DNA of 64,000 nucleotides from Hanleya hanleyi (GCA_036873755.1 JAVTVY010020477.1:18353-82352), one strand, 5' to 3'; shown: positions 24,070-35,087, counted from the first letter of the stretch. Numbers and translations: made by a program. The notes: generated by a model from the sequence alone, not told the origin.

Positions 24070-24088
24070 CGGACTAGACGCTTGTAAT
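24028..24088 (+). repeat. 61-bp segment at the gag frame junction
   Basis: From acgcggatattctctaatgg to gacgcttgtaat. The same 61 bp occurs at 40533-40593 (one difference) and inverted at 61211-61271 (four differences), where the surrounding sequence is not gag. In the gag element it lies between a complete codon ending at 24027 and the codon starting at 24089. 61 is not a multiple of three, and the upstream and downstream frames differ by exactly +1. No clear target duplication is seen. Confidence 0.8.
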
Positions 24089-24664
24089 TTAGTGTTTTCA
24101 GGGACCAGAGGGGACTGGGTTCCATTTAGGGTTAAGTTCGAGTTGGAGGCTGAAAGTAGAAAGTGGGACAAAGACCAGTGTCTTAAGAAATTAATGGACT
24201 GTATTCATGGCGATGCCATGGTGTTTTACAGCTATCAATCGGAGGCAGTCAAAACCTCGTTTGATATGCTCCTCAAAGCAATGGAATGCCATTATAATAG
24301 CAGGGAACCTCCGCGTGTAGTTAGGCAGCGTTTGCAGGCGGAAGAGCAGGGTCCGGAGGACACTTTAGAGGAGTTTGCTTTTACATGCGCTAGGTTGGCA
24401 AGGGACGGGTATCCGAATGCACCGGAAAAGGTTATTGAGTCGGTAGTGGGGGAACATTTTCTCAGGGGATGCAGGGAAATACTGGCTGTGAGATTTGCTA
24501 TGGAAAAGAGCCCCACAACAATCTCAGAAGCCTTGCGTTATGTGAACTCCTCACGATATAATCTGAGGGAGTTGGATTTTCAGACGGTTACATGTAGAAC
24601 TGTTAATGTTGATTCAGTGGGGAGGCTTTTCCTGATGCTTGTAAGGCAGAAGGGGAAGGGATAA
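24089..24664 (+). CDS. retroelement gag, capsid-type domain
   Basis: The frame that starts formally at 23876 becomes coding-like after 24089: FSGTRGDWVPFRVKFELEA, then LKKLMDCIHGDAMVFYS, an RLQAEEQGPEDTLEEFAF segment, LARDGYPNAP and FLRGCREILAVRFAM. This order fits the Retrotrans_gag/capsid family of Gypsy-type LTR elements (F-x-G x-x-x-x-W..F...F and L.G.A...Y). The frame ends at a TAA at 24662-24664, but coding character already moves to the -1 frame near a GGGG run at about 24618-24622. A single-base insertion or deletion there would explain it. Sequencing error is an alternative. Confidence 0.65.
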   Translation, partial: LVFSGTRGDWVPFRVKFELEAESRKWDKDQCLKKLMDCIHGDAMVFYSYQSEAVKTSFDMLLKAMECHYNSREPPRVVRQRLQAEEQGPEDTLEEFAFTCARLARDGYPNAPEKVIESVVGEHFLRGCREILAVRFAMEKSPTTISEALRYVNSSRYNLRELDFQTVTCRTVNVDSVGRLFLMLVRQKGKG

Positions 24665-24669
24665 ATAAG

Positions 24670-25251
24670 AGGTCCCCTCGCCGTCGGTCATCGCGACCCT
24701 TCCGTCCACCACGACTCTGTTACTCGTGCCGTAAACCCGGCCACATAAACCGTTTTTGTCCTACTAGACATGGTTTAGATGGGTGGACTGAATTAGCATC
24801 TGCAAATGACGGGGTGGGATCGTCCACGGGAGACGAGGCAGGTGGTACTGAACTTACTGCAGCAGTCAGAGATGTTACTCTGTCTCGTTCCCAGGGGTGG
24901 GCGATGTCCATTCCAGTTAAGGTTGGGTCTGTACCGGTGACTGCTGTGGTAGACACGGCCGCCCAAGTCACCGTCATGAGTGAACATCTATTTGCTAGGT
25001 TGGGTCTTCAGGGGTTGTCGTCTTCGCCTATTCGCTTGACTGGTGCCTTTCGAGGAATGACCAGTATGGGAATGCTAGTTCGGCATGTCCCGTTATCCAT
25101 CTCCGATTTTCACTGTACTGGAAATATAGTGGTGGCACCCTTGGTTGACGACCTGTTGGTAGGCTTCGATTTCCTATCAGCCTATGGATGTGTTGTGGAT
25201 TTTAGGGATAAAACCTTGGTTACTGGAGACACCAAGGTTTTTGCAGTTTGA
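24670..25251 (+). CDS. zinc knuckle and aspartic protease of the gag element
   Basis: In this frame a basic Arg/Ser/Pro stretch (RSPRRRSSRPFRPPR) is followed by a CCHC zinc knuckle CYSCRKPGHINRFC (24718-24759; C-x2-C-x4-H-x4-C), which binds RNA in gag proteins. About 45 residues later comes a retroviral-type aspartic protease: VTAVVDTAAQVTVMS with the catalytic D-T-A triad, then VGFDFLSAYGCVVDF, matching the flap-distal I/V-G-x-D-F-L motif. The protease would cleave the polyprotein. The frame stops at 25251, directly after the protease, and no reverse transcriptase, RNase H or integrase follows in the next 1.7 kb in any frame I read. It is therefore a gag-protease-only element or a truncated one. 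Confidence 0.75.
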   Translation, partial: RSPRRRSSRPFRPPRLCYSCRKPGHINRFCPTRHGLDGWTELASANDGVGSSTGDEAGGTELTAAVRDVTLSRSQGWAMSIPVKVGSVPVTAVVDTAAQVTVMSEHLFARLGLQGLSSSPIRLTGAFRGMTSMGMLVRHVPLSISDFHCTGNIVVAPLVDDLLVGFDFLSAYGCVVDFRDKTLVTGDTKVFAV

Positions 25252-26530
25252 ATTTTTATGGAATGGTGACTTGTTCCATGTGGACTCCATTTCGCTCTGC
25301 CAGTAACTAATAAATGGTGAAGTTAGTTCATGGGCCATTGGTGACGCATTTTGTGTATGCGTCTGAAGCGATGCAGTATAGTGTCAGCTTGGTGGATATA
25401 TATGGATGTGTACCATCACGTGTATGCAGTGATGGATATATTGTATTTGGTTTTGATTTTCTGTGTGAAATTATCCTATTTGAGGGTTGATTTGGTTTTG
25501 TTGTACAGGATGTTTTTTGAGGCATTGTGGAATTCAAGAAAAAAAATACATAAAATTCTAGACCCAAATCGTTCGTAATGTGTTCTGTAATGTAATGTGT
25601 ATTTTGGAACTATTGGTGTGTGTTGGAGAACTCTGGTGTGTAGTCGGAAGTTGGATGTTGTTTGGAAATTGTGATGTTTGCTGCGGCGTTATACGTGTAG
25701 TGTGTTATGGGAGTATATTATGCTTTGTGATGAACTAGGTGTTGATGTAATCTGTGTGAGGGAACCGGGTGCTGGACGCCTGGGTTCGATGGTTGCTGTG
25801 TGATTAGATAATTTCTGTGTGTGAAGATTCTGTGTGGTATATATACGCGTCACTCGCGTTTCTATGTGACTTCTATTGAGATTGTATAACTGTGTGTTCT
25901 TTGTGGGGTTTTCTGTGTGTGATAAGCTATGTGACACGTTTATGTGATGAAGTTAATATATGGAGTGACATGGAGAAGATATGGTACGATAATAGTTAGT
26001 GTGGTTAGCCATGTCGGAGGCTTGGGGTTAAAGGAGAAGAGTACCGGTCCTTCTCTCTCCCCATGTCTTCGTCATGGACCCATGGTGAGAGTTGTCTATC
26101 CGCCATCTTGCTCTGTGTGTTATGATTTATTGTGAATCCGGTGGGGCAGGATAGCTACCACTCGGAGTGAATACATGCGTCATTATTTGATTATAGTCTC
26201 AACCCTGTTCTAGTTATGAGCTCAACGATTTTGTGAGTGTGAGCTTGATATCTGTGGAGGTGTAGCAATTATGTTTCCTCTGCAAACATTCTCTCTGGTG
26301 GGTGGCCGTTTGGGAGAGCGTATGTACATTGGGATCAGTGGCGTGTAGTGCGCACACACGTTTCTGACTCTTCGTGCGTACGCCCTGGAAGGGCCCTTCC
26401 ACTCGAAATTGTTGGCTGCTGACGAATGCGAGCCTTGAAATTATTAGGGGAGGGAGAATGGGGAGCTCAATATAGTCTGGACAGTTAGTAGAGGCTTGTT
26501 CCAGTAGTGGATTGTATGACGGATTGGTGC
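25252..26530. other. TG-rich 3' region of the gag-protease element
   Basis: Strongly TG-rich on the plus strand (many tgtgtg and gtgtgt runs from 25570 to 26130), with no polymerase motifs. The long minus-strand frames here look like by-products of the composition. It could be a long 3' untranslated region. Confidence 0.45.
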
Positions 26531-26775
26531 TTATTGCGGCCATGTAGCTGGTAGGCTGGCCTGCCAATTTATAGTCTAGATACCAGTCCTGGTTTGGATA
26601 ATGTTCTTGTATTTATTGCGGCCATGTAGCTGGTAGGTTGGCCTGCAGAGTATATTTCTAAGAATTAAAGTGAGCAGTCCCATGCGGCCGATTGTATTTA
26701 TTTGGGCCGTAAAGCTGGTAGGCTGGCCCGCCGATTATATTTTTGAGAAATAAAGTGATCGGTCCCAGGAGACTG
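26531..26775 (+). repeat. three tandem units with polyadenylation-like signals
   Basis: The unit ttgcggccatgtagctgg, taggctggcctgc occurs at 26533 and 26615, and a variant (gggccgtaaagctggtagg) at 26703; spacing is 82 and 88 bp. Units 2 and 3 are followed by aattaaagtga and aataaagtga. This may be a repeated 3' end of transcripts of the gag-protease element. Confidence 0.65.
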
Positions 26776-26992
26776 ACCATTTGAACGAGATTTTTAGTGG
26801 GTTTGGGTGCAATTATAGACAGTCTGGTAATAAGACTGCACTAGTGGGATGGTTACCATTTTATTGAAGATGGGTATTTTTAGAGAGTGTACTTTTGTAC
26901 ACTGCATGTTACGGATTTTGACACAAGTGATATAACATGGAGAATTCACGCCTTTGTCTCGCGTTTTAGTAATTATTGGCAGCGCATATAGG

Positions 26993-27224
26993 AGTAGGAG
27001 TAGTAGACAAAGTAGGCATTTTGAGGATGCGGAGGAAGGTTTTGGGGGTAAAGATGGACCATCCGTGGTCTAAATGGACCGTGTGGGGTGTCCCTCTGCA
27101 TCTACATGCAGAGAGTTACAAGATGACACCCCACACGGTCCATTTAGACCACAGATGGCCCATCTCTACCCCAAAACCCTTCCTCCGCATCCTCAAAATG
27201 CCTACTTTGTCTACTACTCCTACT
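26993..27224. repeat. long near-perfect hairpin, 100-bp arms
   Basis: Arms 26993-27092 and 27125-27224 are reverse complements with about five differences. The 32-bp loop contains a smaller hairpin (ctctgcat / atgcagag). A transcript from either strand would fold into a double-stranded RNA stem. The 109-codon frame across it (26976-27302) is a by-product of the symmetry. The right arm's gctactactcctac-like end recurs at about 27386. Confidence 0.85.
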
Positions 27225-28546
27225 GATGACGTCACCAATGACATCACAGATCATGTGGAGATCCCTCAGGCCGTGGTCTACATACCGAGGGCTTCACTTT
27301 GACACCTCACCCGACGCATTGGAACCAAGAATGGTCCCTCAATCGCTCAAGCACACCCTCACGCACCCCAAAACGCCAGCTTTCGCTACTACTCCTACTT
27401 TTGTATGTATGGTCCCTGTGTGACGTCATACCCAACAAATAGTGATATTATCTTGTAAATATTCGATGCAGCAATCAATGCTGAATAATATGTGGCCAAC
27501 ATTATAAAGATTGGATAATAATTATGGAAGATAAGACTATTCTTGTAACCCTACCCCCTATTGTCACAAAAATTGTACTTATTAAGACAGGAGTAATTTC
27601 GAAGTGATTAAAAGGGTAGTGAGTCCCAGTTTATCGACTGTTAACAAATTGTTTCTTATTTGACATGTCCTAAAGCACATCAAAAACATAGTTTCGGTCA
27701 GTAGTGGGGGGGGGGGGGGGCAAGGTGAGCCCTAGTAGCTCACGGACTACAGGAGGGGATAGAGATTAGATGTACGGCAGGTTCAGAGGTAGGTGATTCG
27801 TAATAAAATTATCTAAAACCCTCGCTGGAGGTGACTGGGGCCGACGTATAGCCCTCATACTCTTGAGGGCTATATATTATTTAGCTAAGTGGGACAAGCC
27901 GTCTAGATCCTACGTCAAGGACAGGACGCACATTACATATTATCATCAGAGAGCCACCAACCCCATACAACTTCTACTTTGATTACAAGTGGAAACTATC
28001 ATTGGCAAAGAATTAGGGACAAAAAAATTTTTTTGAGCAGTCCAAGTAAATTTTAGGACTGAGGATGGAATTTTGTTATACCAAGTTTTAAGCAGTACTT
28101 CATTGCTGTTTTTCACTACTGAGAGAGAATGGATAAAGGTAAAATTTAATTATATAGATTTATTAACTCAGATGTCTGTATTATTTTTTTCTATAAAACG
28201 GAATATATCATGCAACCGGGGCACACTGGGACACTTTTGCTGGGGCACACTGGGACAATAGTAATCAAATTGTGAAGTTTACTTCCATCTTAAAATGATA
28301 TTAAAGAGCATTATTTTGTTTTCTAGATAATAGTAATGACTAATCCATCGGAAATGGTGAGTTTACCAACACTTTCAAAGTCAAATACTTCCACTGCCAT
28401 GAGAATCACACAAAATATTTTCCCTTCAAATTTTGGCCCCTGGGAAATATTTTGTTTAAAGCAGGAGTCTAGAATTGCAACTAACTTAATAATCATCGCT
28501 GTGGTAAGTCTATCTGTATATGCATATGTACAAAATCTATACTCAC
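27225..28546. other. non-coding, no gene recognised
   Basis: Contains a poly-G run at about 27708-27720, a ggggcacactgggaca tandem at 28217-28255 and AT-rich stretches. No gene is supported. Confidence 0.5.
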
Positions 28547-28673
28547 TGGAGATACGCAACTGATACGATACCAGAACTATCGCCATTACACCTGTCATCA
28601 ATGTAACTTTCCACAATTTACTGCGTCTGCGTAACGTTGAACACATTCGGCATGGCAATCGAAACCCAGTCAT
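28547..28673 (-). CDS. first coding exon of a type II membrane protein (divergent paralogue)
   Basis: The 127-nt exon encodes 42 residues plus one base. It opens with a short Arg/Cys-rich segment (PCRMCSTLRRRSK), followed by a hydrophobic stretch LWKVTLMTGVMAIVLVSY that would act as a signal anchor, i.e. cytosolic N-terminus and single membrane span as in Golgi enzymes. It ends at a consensus donor (A|GTGAGT) in phase 1. The exon matches 48670-48796 and 54290-54416 in length, donor phase and about 60% of residues without gaps. Downstream exons are not recognisable on the minus strand before 24 kb, so the rest of the gene is absent, very short or beyond large introns. The enzyme family cannot be named from this exon. 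Confidence 0.6.
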
Positions 28674-28875
28674 TTCGAGATTCCTCTAGAACTACGCAGT
28701 CTTCATATTGAATAACGTAGATTTTTAGTACTGTGAAACTACAAATATCCGCGTTTTGTTGACATTCCCGTTGTCATGTCAGTAGCTGTGACGGTGATCT
28801 ATGTCACTCGGCTTAGAGAACATTGTACTCTTTGTTCGCTTGGACTGTTCTTTAAAATCATGATCCTGGTTTCTA

Positions 28876-29412
28876 TGAGAAGCCGTTTTGGTATTTAGTC
28901 AGCTATTTTTGATATCAAGAATAATTTTTTTTTCAATAAAAAAGTAAATATGTGCCGGTTTAGTATTAAATCGCAATTTTTGATGTCAACAATTCTTCTT
29001 TTTATATCCAAAATTCTATTCTATTCTATTTTTAAATCGAATTAGAAATTTTGATATAAAAAAAAATTGTTGAACATTTACACGGATACGAAAATAAAGC
29101 GCTCTCTCAAGCTCAGTGCATGGGTTTTTCAAGTTAACACCAAAACCACCAGGGCAAATGACCTTCGAACTGCGGCCGTACAGCTATAGCACGGTAATCG
29201 GTAGCCGAGAAGTAGTCATTATAGAACTGTACCGATTTTTTTTATTTTTTTTATATCAAAAACACTATTTCTTATTTTTGATATCAAAAATAGTTTTATT
29301 TTTGATATCAAATATAAAGTTTTATTTTTGATATCAAAAATATCTTTTTTTTATATAAAAAAAGAATTTTTGACATCAAAAATAACTGAATAAATACCAA
29401 AACGGCTTGCCA
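28876..29412. mobile_element. miniature element built on tttttgatatcaaaaa
   Basis: The left end (28881, agccgttttggtatttag) and right end (to 29407, ataccaaaacggct) are inverted repeats that extend about 45 bp with small differences. The interior is dominated by the palindromic word tttttgatatcaaaaa and variants, especially at 29265-29345. There is no transposase frame. The outermost bases (ctatgagaagcc against ggcttgccatag) suggest that the inverted repeat continues a little further. Confidence 0.75.
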
Positions 29413-29739
29413 TAGGTTTGTTTCTCCCCAGCACACACACGTCGAACGTGATAAGTGCGCCCGTTCACTAGGTCAAGTTTATTTGGACATCGAAAGATAA
29501 ATACCCTCGCCCGAACCCCCGACAGCGAGTGGGTTATTTGGCCTCAACTGTGCTTAGCTGGAAAATGAGTCCAGACCACTATTAAAATTTACATTGGCGA
29601 CAATGTTAAAAACTGTTAACGTAATTGCATCTCCTGGATTCATTAATTATGTCTCGAATTCCATATGTTCATTGATGACCGCCGCTTCGAGCTCCCTCGT
29701 GAACCTCCCACCAAATAGGGGTTACCTGCAGGAGAGTCA
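29413..29739. other. presumed 5' leader of the LINE
   Basis: No coding motif is seen before the endonuclease start at about 29740. A first LINE open reading frame (ORF1) is not recognised. Confidence 0.4.
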
Positions 29740-31398
29740 ATTTCTTTTTGTTCGTGGAACGTTAATGGACTAAAGCGCCAGGTAAATGATCCGGAATACG
29801 TCATATGTTTCAGGTTACGATGTCTTCTTATTTACTGAAACTTGGTGTACGGAGGGTATAGAACCTAACATAAACGGGTATACCTCAATATCATTCGTAC
29901 CAGCTAAAAAGGCAGAGTTAAGGGGCCGTCCCAGTGGTGGATTAGCTGCGTATGTGAGCGACAAATATATTTTGGGTGTTGAAGAGATTAATAGACGTGA
30001 ACAAGGTATTCTATGGATAAAACTGAATAAGGTAATATTTGGATTTACTAATGACGTGCTACTGGGCTTGGTATATGCACCGAATGCAAAACCAGGGCAA
30101 ACTGAAGAGATAGATATATATGATTTCTTAGAGGATGATTTGATTGGATTTGACCAGAACTCCTATGATATATTTTTGTGTGGGGATTTTAACGCCAGAA
30201 CGGCTACATTAACTGATTATCCAGAAAATATCAATCTTGGTAAATATGTCAGTGAGTATGAAGATGATTTGGAAGAGGAAAGGATTTTGCCCGACCGTAG
30301 GTCTATGGACGATAAATCTAATAGTAATGGAATGAAATTGTTACAGTTATGTAAATCATCTGGTCTGAAAATTGTTAATGAGAGATTACATAATGATGAG
30401 ATGGGCAGATTTACTTATTATAGTGACAGAGGTTGCAGTGCTATTGATTATTTGTTGACATATCAAGATAAAATATATAAAATCACTAAATTTGAAGTTA
30501 AAGACCTGCTGGAGTTTTCAGATCATGCACCTGTTACATTTAATATTGTGTCATCTATTGGAGAAAAGTCTCAATGTGAACCTGTGGAAATCAGGCATAC
30601 TAAGCTAGATTGGGACGAAGATAATAATATCCAATTCATAGAAGTACTAACTGGTAGATGTATGGAAAACGAGAGAATTGTAGATAAATTAATCGATTCT
30701 GAATCTGATATTAATATGATTGTTACTGAATTTACAAATGTTTTGTATGATAGTGCATTTGAAGTTAACGGAAAGACTGTTTATTCTGGTACTAAACATA
30801 ATTTAAAGACCCGCAGAAAAGAAAGGGCACCTTAGTTCGACCAAAGATGTTCAGAGTATAAACATAGGTTCAGATCAGCGCAAAAGAGATACCGAAAATC
30901 TAGCTTGAATAAAGATGAACTTCTGATAGCGAGGGCTGAATATAGTAAAGTAAAAAGAGTTGCTAGGCGTCACTTAAAGCGTCACTTAAAGAAGATTTAA
31001 AGCATTCACCAGGCAAATTTTGGAAAGAAGTGAATTCCGTTATTAAGAAAAAAACACATAGCTCAGAAATTGAATTAGAGGAATTTTATTCACATTTTAA
31101 GAAATTGAGTGAATTGAATATACCTGTTGAAAAAAATACCAATTACTTAGATAATGAAATAGGGCTAGAAGAATTACAACAGTTGGACGAATTAATATCT
31201 CATGAGGAGGTAGAATATGCAATAGACAAATTGAAAAGAAATAAATCTGGAGGCTTGGATCAATTATGTAATGAAATATTTATAGTAGGAAAGTCAATTT
31301 TAGTACCTCATATAACCAAATTGTTCAATCACTTATATGAGAATTCAATTTACCCAGAAGATTGGGCCAAAGCTGTGATAGTACCTATTCATAACAAG
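29740..31398 (+). pseudogene. LINE ORF2, endonuclease and N-terminal reverse transcriptase part
   Basis: A non-LTR retrotransposon protein that nicks target DNA and reverse-transcribes its own RNA. The apurinic-type endonuclease begins with FCSWNVNGLK at about 29746, one frame away from the following 349-codon frame (29786-30835), so there is a frameshift near 29785. In that frame: ETW (residues 18-20), VYAPN (96-100), CGDFNA (132-137), AIDYLLT (219-225) and SDHAPV (245-250), the usual catalytic order. A TAG at 30833 interrupts what should be a P-W-F-D-type motif (tgg to tag). A further break near 30995 precedes 31030-31398, where EEVEYAIDKLKRNKSGGLDQ and a PIHNK motif mark the start of the polymerase. 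The frame is cut at 31398 by a 2-kb insertion and resumes at 33355. Confidence 0.9.
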
Positions 31399-33354
31399 AG
31401 CCCAAGGGGCTTCAATATACGCCCGTGTATCTGGAATTACATTGGTCCAAATTTCAAGATTGTTTGATAGGCTTGATTCCAATTGGTAGCTAGCCTACAA
31501 TTTTGTGCTTCTGAGAATGTAACATATATAACATCTTATATTGAATGATAAACTAAAACGAGCTTAACTCTTGATAACTAGTTGACCTTGAAGCAAGAGC
31601 CGAGAGCTCACATATCCCACACTAAAATCGACAATAGTCAAACACAAGAAAATAGTAGTTTTCCTGCAAATGGATTCCTTTCAGACGAGATAATTTTTCA
31701 TGAAGGAAGAAGAAAGTGATGAAGTAAACCTTTGTTCTTGAGTTAATAAAGAGATATGAAGTTCACAAAGGACCCCTCTCCCCGTTAATTACTAAATGTA
31801 TGGTTTTTATTTCACAACAGTTTAACTAAAATGTAGCTGTTTCAAATGTGGGAGACAACTCCACAGGATGAATGCCATATACATGTAGGGGAGAGCATAC
31901 TGAATATTCCAACCTAACGCATATGGTCAGCTAAACCTGATTCAGTTTTGAAGGACTGTGACCTTGGACAAATTGATCTCAAAATGTATGGCTCCTCTTT
32001 GCCATGCGAGTAAGGTACACTCAAAGTTTGGTACCATTCCATACCTTGAAACTAGAGATATCGCATGGACAACAAATGTTAATGGATGAATGGACAGAAC
32101 GCAACATCGCATTACTTGACCTCGTCTTCGACAGGCATATGAAAATGTGATTTCCTGATTTTGGGGTCACAGTACCTTGACCTTTGACTTTGACCTAAAT
32201 TTTGGTATACGGCACTTCATCTTCCATCAATGTATCAAAGGACACAACAAAATCATGATTTTTATGAATTTCATGATTTTGGGGGTCACAGTGATCTTGA
32301 TGTTCGGCCTTGACCTACATTTTGGTATGTGACACATCATGTCCCCCTAATGAATCTACAGACACAAAACAAAGTAATTTTCAAAGATTTCTTGATTCTG
32401 GAGTCACAGTGACCTTGAATCCACTCACCAAATATTAGTAATTTTTAATGATTTCCTGATTTTTAGGTCATACTGACCTTTGACCTTGATTCTGGTGTCG
32501 CAGTGATCTTGACTATTGACCTGGATCTAAATTTTGCTACATGACAAAACGGCTACCGGTAATTTTTCAATGGACTCAAAAAATCATGATTTTTAACAAT
32601 TTCATGATTTTGTGGTCACAGAGACCTTGACCTTTGGCCTTGACCTACATTTTGATATGTGAAATATTGTGTCCCCCTAATGTATCTACTCGTACAAAGA
32701 AATGTTATTTTTAATAATTTCCTGATTTTTGGGTCCGTGACCTTTGACCTTCGACCTTGGCCTATATTTTGGTATGCGACACCTCGTTTCCCCCTATTGA
32801 ATCCACTCACAAAAAATTTGAAATTTTTAATGATTTCCTGATTTTTCCGTGACACTGACCTTTGACCTCTGACCTCGACCTACATTTTGTATGCAACACA
32901 TCGTTCCCCCCTAGGGCATCCCCTCACCAAAAATTAGAACTGTAGATAGAAAACTGTCAATGATCAATAATTTCCTGATTTTAGGCAATGGTGACCTTTG
33001 ACCTCTGACCTTGACCTTAAATTTGGTACGCGACACATTATCTCCACCTAGCATATCCACTCATAAAAAAATGCAACTGTGGATAGAAAACGTTCACAGA
33101 TATAGACCGGACACGAACACTTCAGTGATTTCCTGTTTTTTGGGTCAGTGACCTTTGACCTCTGACCTTGACCTTCATTTTGGTACGCGACACATCGTCT
33201 CCCCGTAGGGTATCCACTCACCAAAAATTAGAACTGTAGATAGAAAACTGTCCCAGATATAGACCGGACACGAGGGACGGACAGACGGACACACGTCCGG
33301 ACGGATGGACGGACGGACGAACGGAAACCGCCATTTTGGCGGGCGTATAAAAAA
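31399..33354. mobile_element. non-coding repeat inserted into the LINE ORF
   Basis: The insertion separates two halves of one LINE protein (PIHNK before, NYRGI after). It consists largely of degenerate units of about 90-130 bp containing gtgacctttgacc, tgaccttgacctaca, ttttggtatgcgacaca, tttcctgattttt and atccactcacaaaa. Near its 5' edge tatacgcccg occurs (31417), and its 3' edge carries the complement, cgggcgtata (33340-33349), so short inverted ends are likely. The 3' end is rich in ggac/gacgg words. Fragments of the family also occur at 17985-18120 and, inverted, at 39000-39300. Confidence 0.8.
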
Positions 33355-35087
33355 GGTAGTAAAAATAACGTGGATAATTATAGAGGTATAACTTTAGTGA
33401 GTGTTTTTGCCAAACTGTATTCGGTTGTGTTAAACGAGCGACTATCAAATTGGGCTGAAAGTAACAATATATTGAGTGATTTTCAAGATGGTTTCCGTAA
33501 AGGTAAAAGCACTGTGGAATGTGTATTTGTTTTATATAATTTGATAAGTAGTACAATCCAAAATAAAAATAAACTCTATTGTGCCTTTTTGGACCTTGAA
33601 AAGGCCTTTGATACGGTGAATAGAGGGGCATTGTGTGAAAAATTATTAGATTCCGGTTGTAGTAATAGACTAATTAAAGCGATCAGAGAACTTTATAGCC
33701 GGGTGAAATCTTGTGTCAGAGCAGCAGGAAAAGTATCAGATTTCTTTGAGTTAAGTATCGGTCTAAAACAGGGAGCTCCATTATCGCCTATATTATTTTC
33801 CTTGTATATAAATGATGTTTATGATGAACTCTGCAATTCTAGGGAAATTGAGGATATAGTTGAAGAGTTTCAATTATTTATTTTATTATTCGCAGACGAT
33901 ACTGTCTTATTCTCTAGAACACCAGAAGGGTTACAACAATTGTTAGATAAATTTTGTATATACTGCGACCGCTGGGATTTGAAGTTGAATGTTGCGAAAA
34001 GTAAAATAGTGGTGTTTGGATCGACACGATTTAAGGGGCAATACAATTGGACCTGCAATGGTAATTTGGTAGATGTATTAGATCATTTTTGTTATCTCGG
34101 TATTTGTCTGAAATATAATTTAAATATGGAGGAAACCCGTAAAGCTCTGATTGAAAAGGCAAGGAGATCAATATTCATTTTGAAGCGATGTTTCTATAAT
34201 CTAGAACTTGATGTAGATACTAAGTTGGAAATTTTTGATAAAATGGTAAAGCCTATACTATTATATGGATCTGAATTATGGGGTTTTAGTGACATGAAAG
34301 ATATGGAATCTGCATACACTCAATATTGTAAGTTTGTTTTGGGTCTCCCAAAAAATGCTCCAAATATGTTTATATATGGGGAGCTTGATAGATACAGCTT
34401 GTCTACTGAATGTAAAAAAAGGATAGTTAAATTCTGGGTTAAGCTGGTGGGTAAGAAAGATTCTTTACCTTATAGACTGTACCAATTACAATGCGAGAAA
34501 GTTTATCCAAAAAGGTTATATAACTGGTGTAAAGGAATTAGACATTTACTGGAGAGTAATCGATACGGCTATTTATTTCATTCGGAAGACCCGACCCAAT
34601 TAAATATATATCATGTACACAGAACGATAGAAGACTCTTTTATACAAAATTGGTCAGCTAATATTAAAACATCAACAAGATTCTCGACATATGTAATGGT
34701 AAAAGAGGTTTTCTCGAAAGAAAAATACATAGAGTTTTCAACATCAAAAAGTGGAAAAGTCTTTCGTATTATAGTTCGTTTCAGAAGTGGTTTTCATGGG
34801 CTAGAACTTGAGATCGGTCGATACAATAATATCCCGAAGCCTAATCGTATTTGTAAGGTCTGTAGCTCCGGTATGGTGGAGGATGAATATCATTTTCTAC
34901 TATGCTGTCCACTGTACTCTGCTCTAAAAAAACAATATTTTAAGAAATATTATACTGGTCATGGCCGTCTCTTAAAAACTTAAAACTATTGTTAAATTTC
35001 CAGTCTAAAAAAGGGATTATCTCTGTGGGAAAATTCATAATTGACGCCAAAGAACTTAGAGCACAATACATGGCTAGACAATTTTAA
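33355..35087 (+). pseudogene. LINE ORF2, reverse transcriptase and C-terminal part
   Basis: A 537-codon frame opens formally at 33370. Polymerase motifs: NYRGITL, GFRKGKSTVE, FLDLEKAFD (73-81), GLKQGAPLSPILFSLYINDV (131-150), LLFADDTVLFS (172-182, catalytic F-A-D-D), LKLNVAKSKIVVFG and FCYLGI. The C-terminal part has KMVKPILLYGSELWG and a Cys/His pattern CKVCSSGMVEDEYHFLLCCP. A one-base shift near 34960 moves the end into another frame, where the protein would finish with AQYMARQF at 35087. The main polymerase frame is intact, so the copy is fairly young, but it is dead because of the insertion, the nonsense codon and frameshifts. The clade is not certain; the C-terminal layout recalls elements common in molluscs. 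Confidence 0.9.

Noticed and set aside
24600..24670. Programmed -1 frameshift site between capsid and protease
   Set aside because: No clear slippery heptamer with a following structure was seen, and the coding signal changes frame at a GGGG run well before the stop, which fits a simple one-base indel better.
26976..27302. 109-codon reading frame as a gene
   Set aside because: It spans both arms and the loop of the long hairpin; its openness is explained by the symmetrical sequence and there is no motif.
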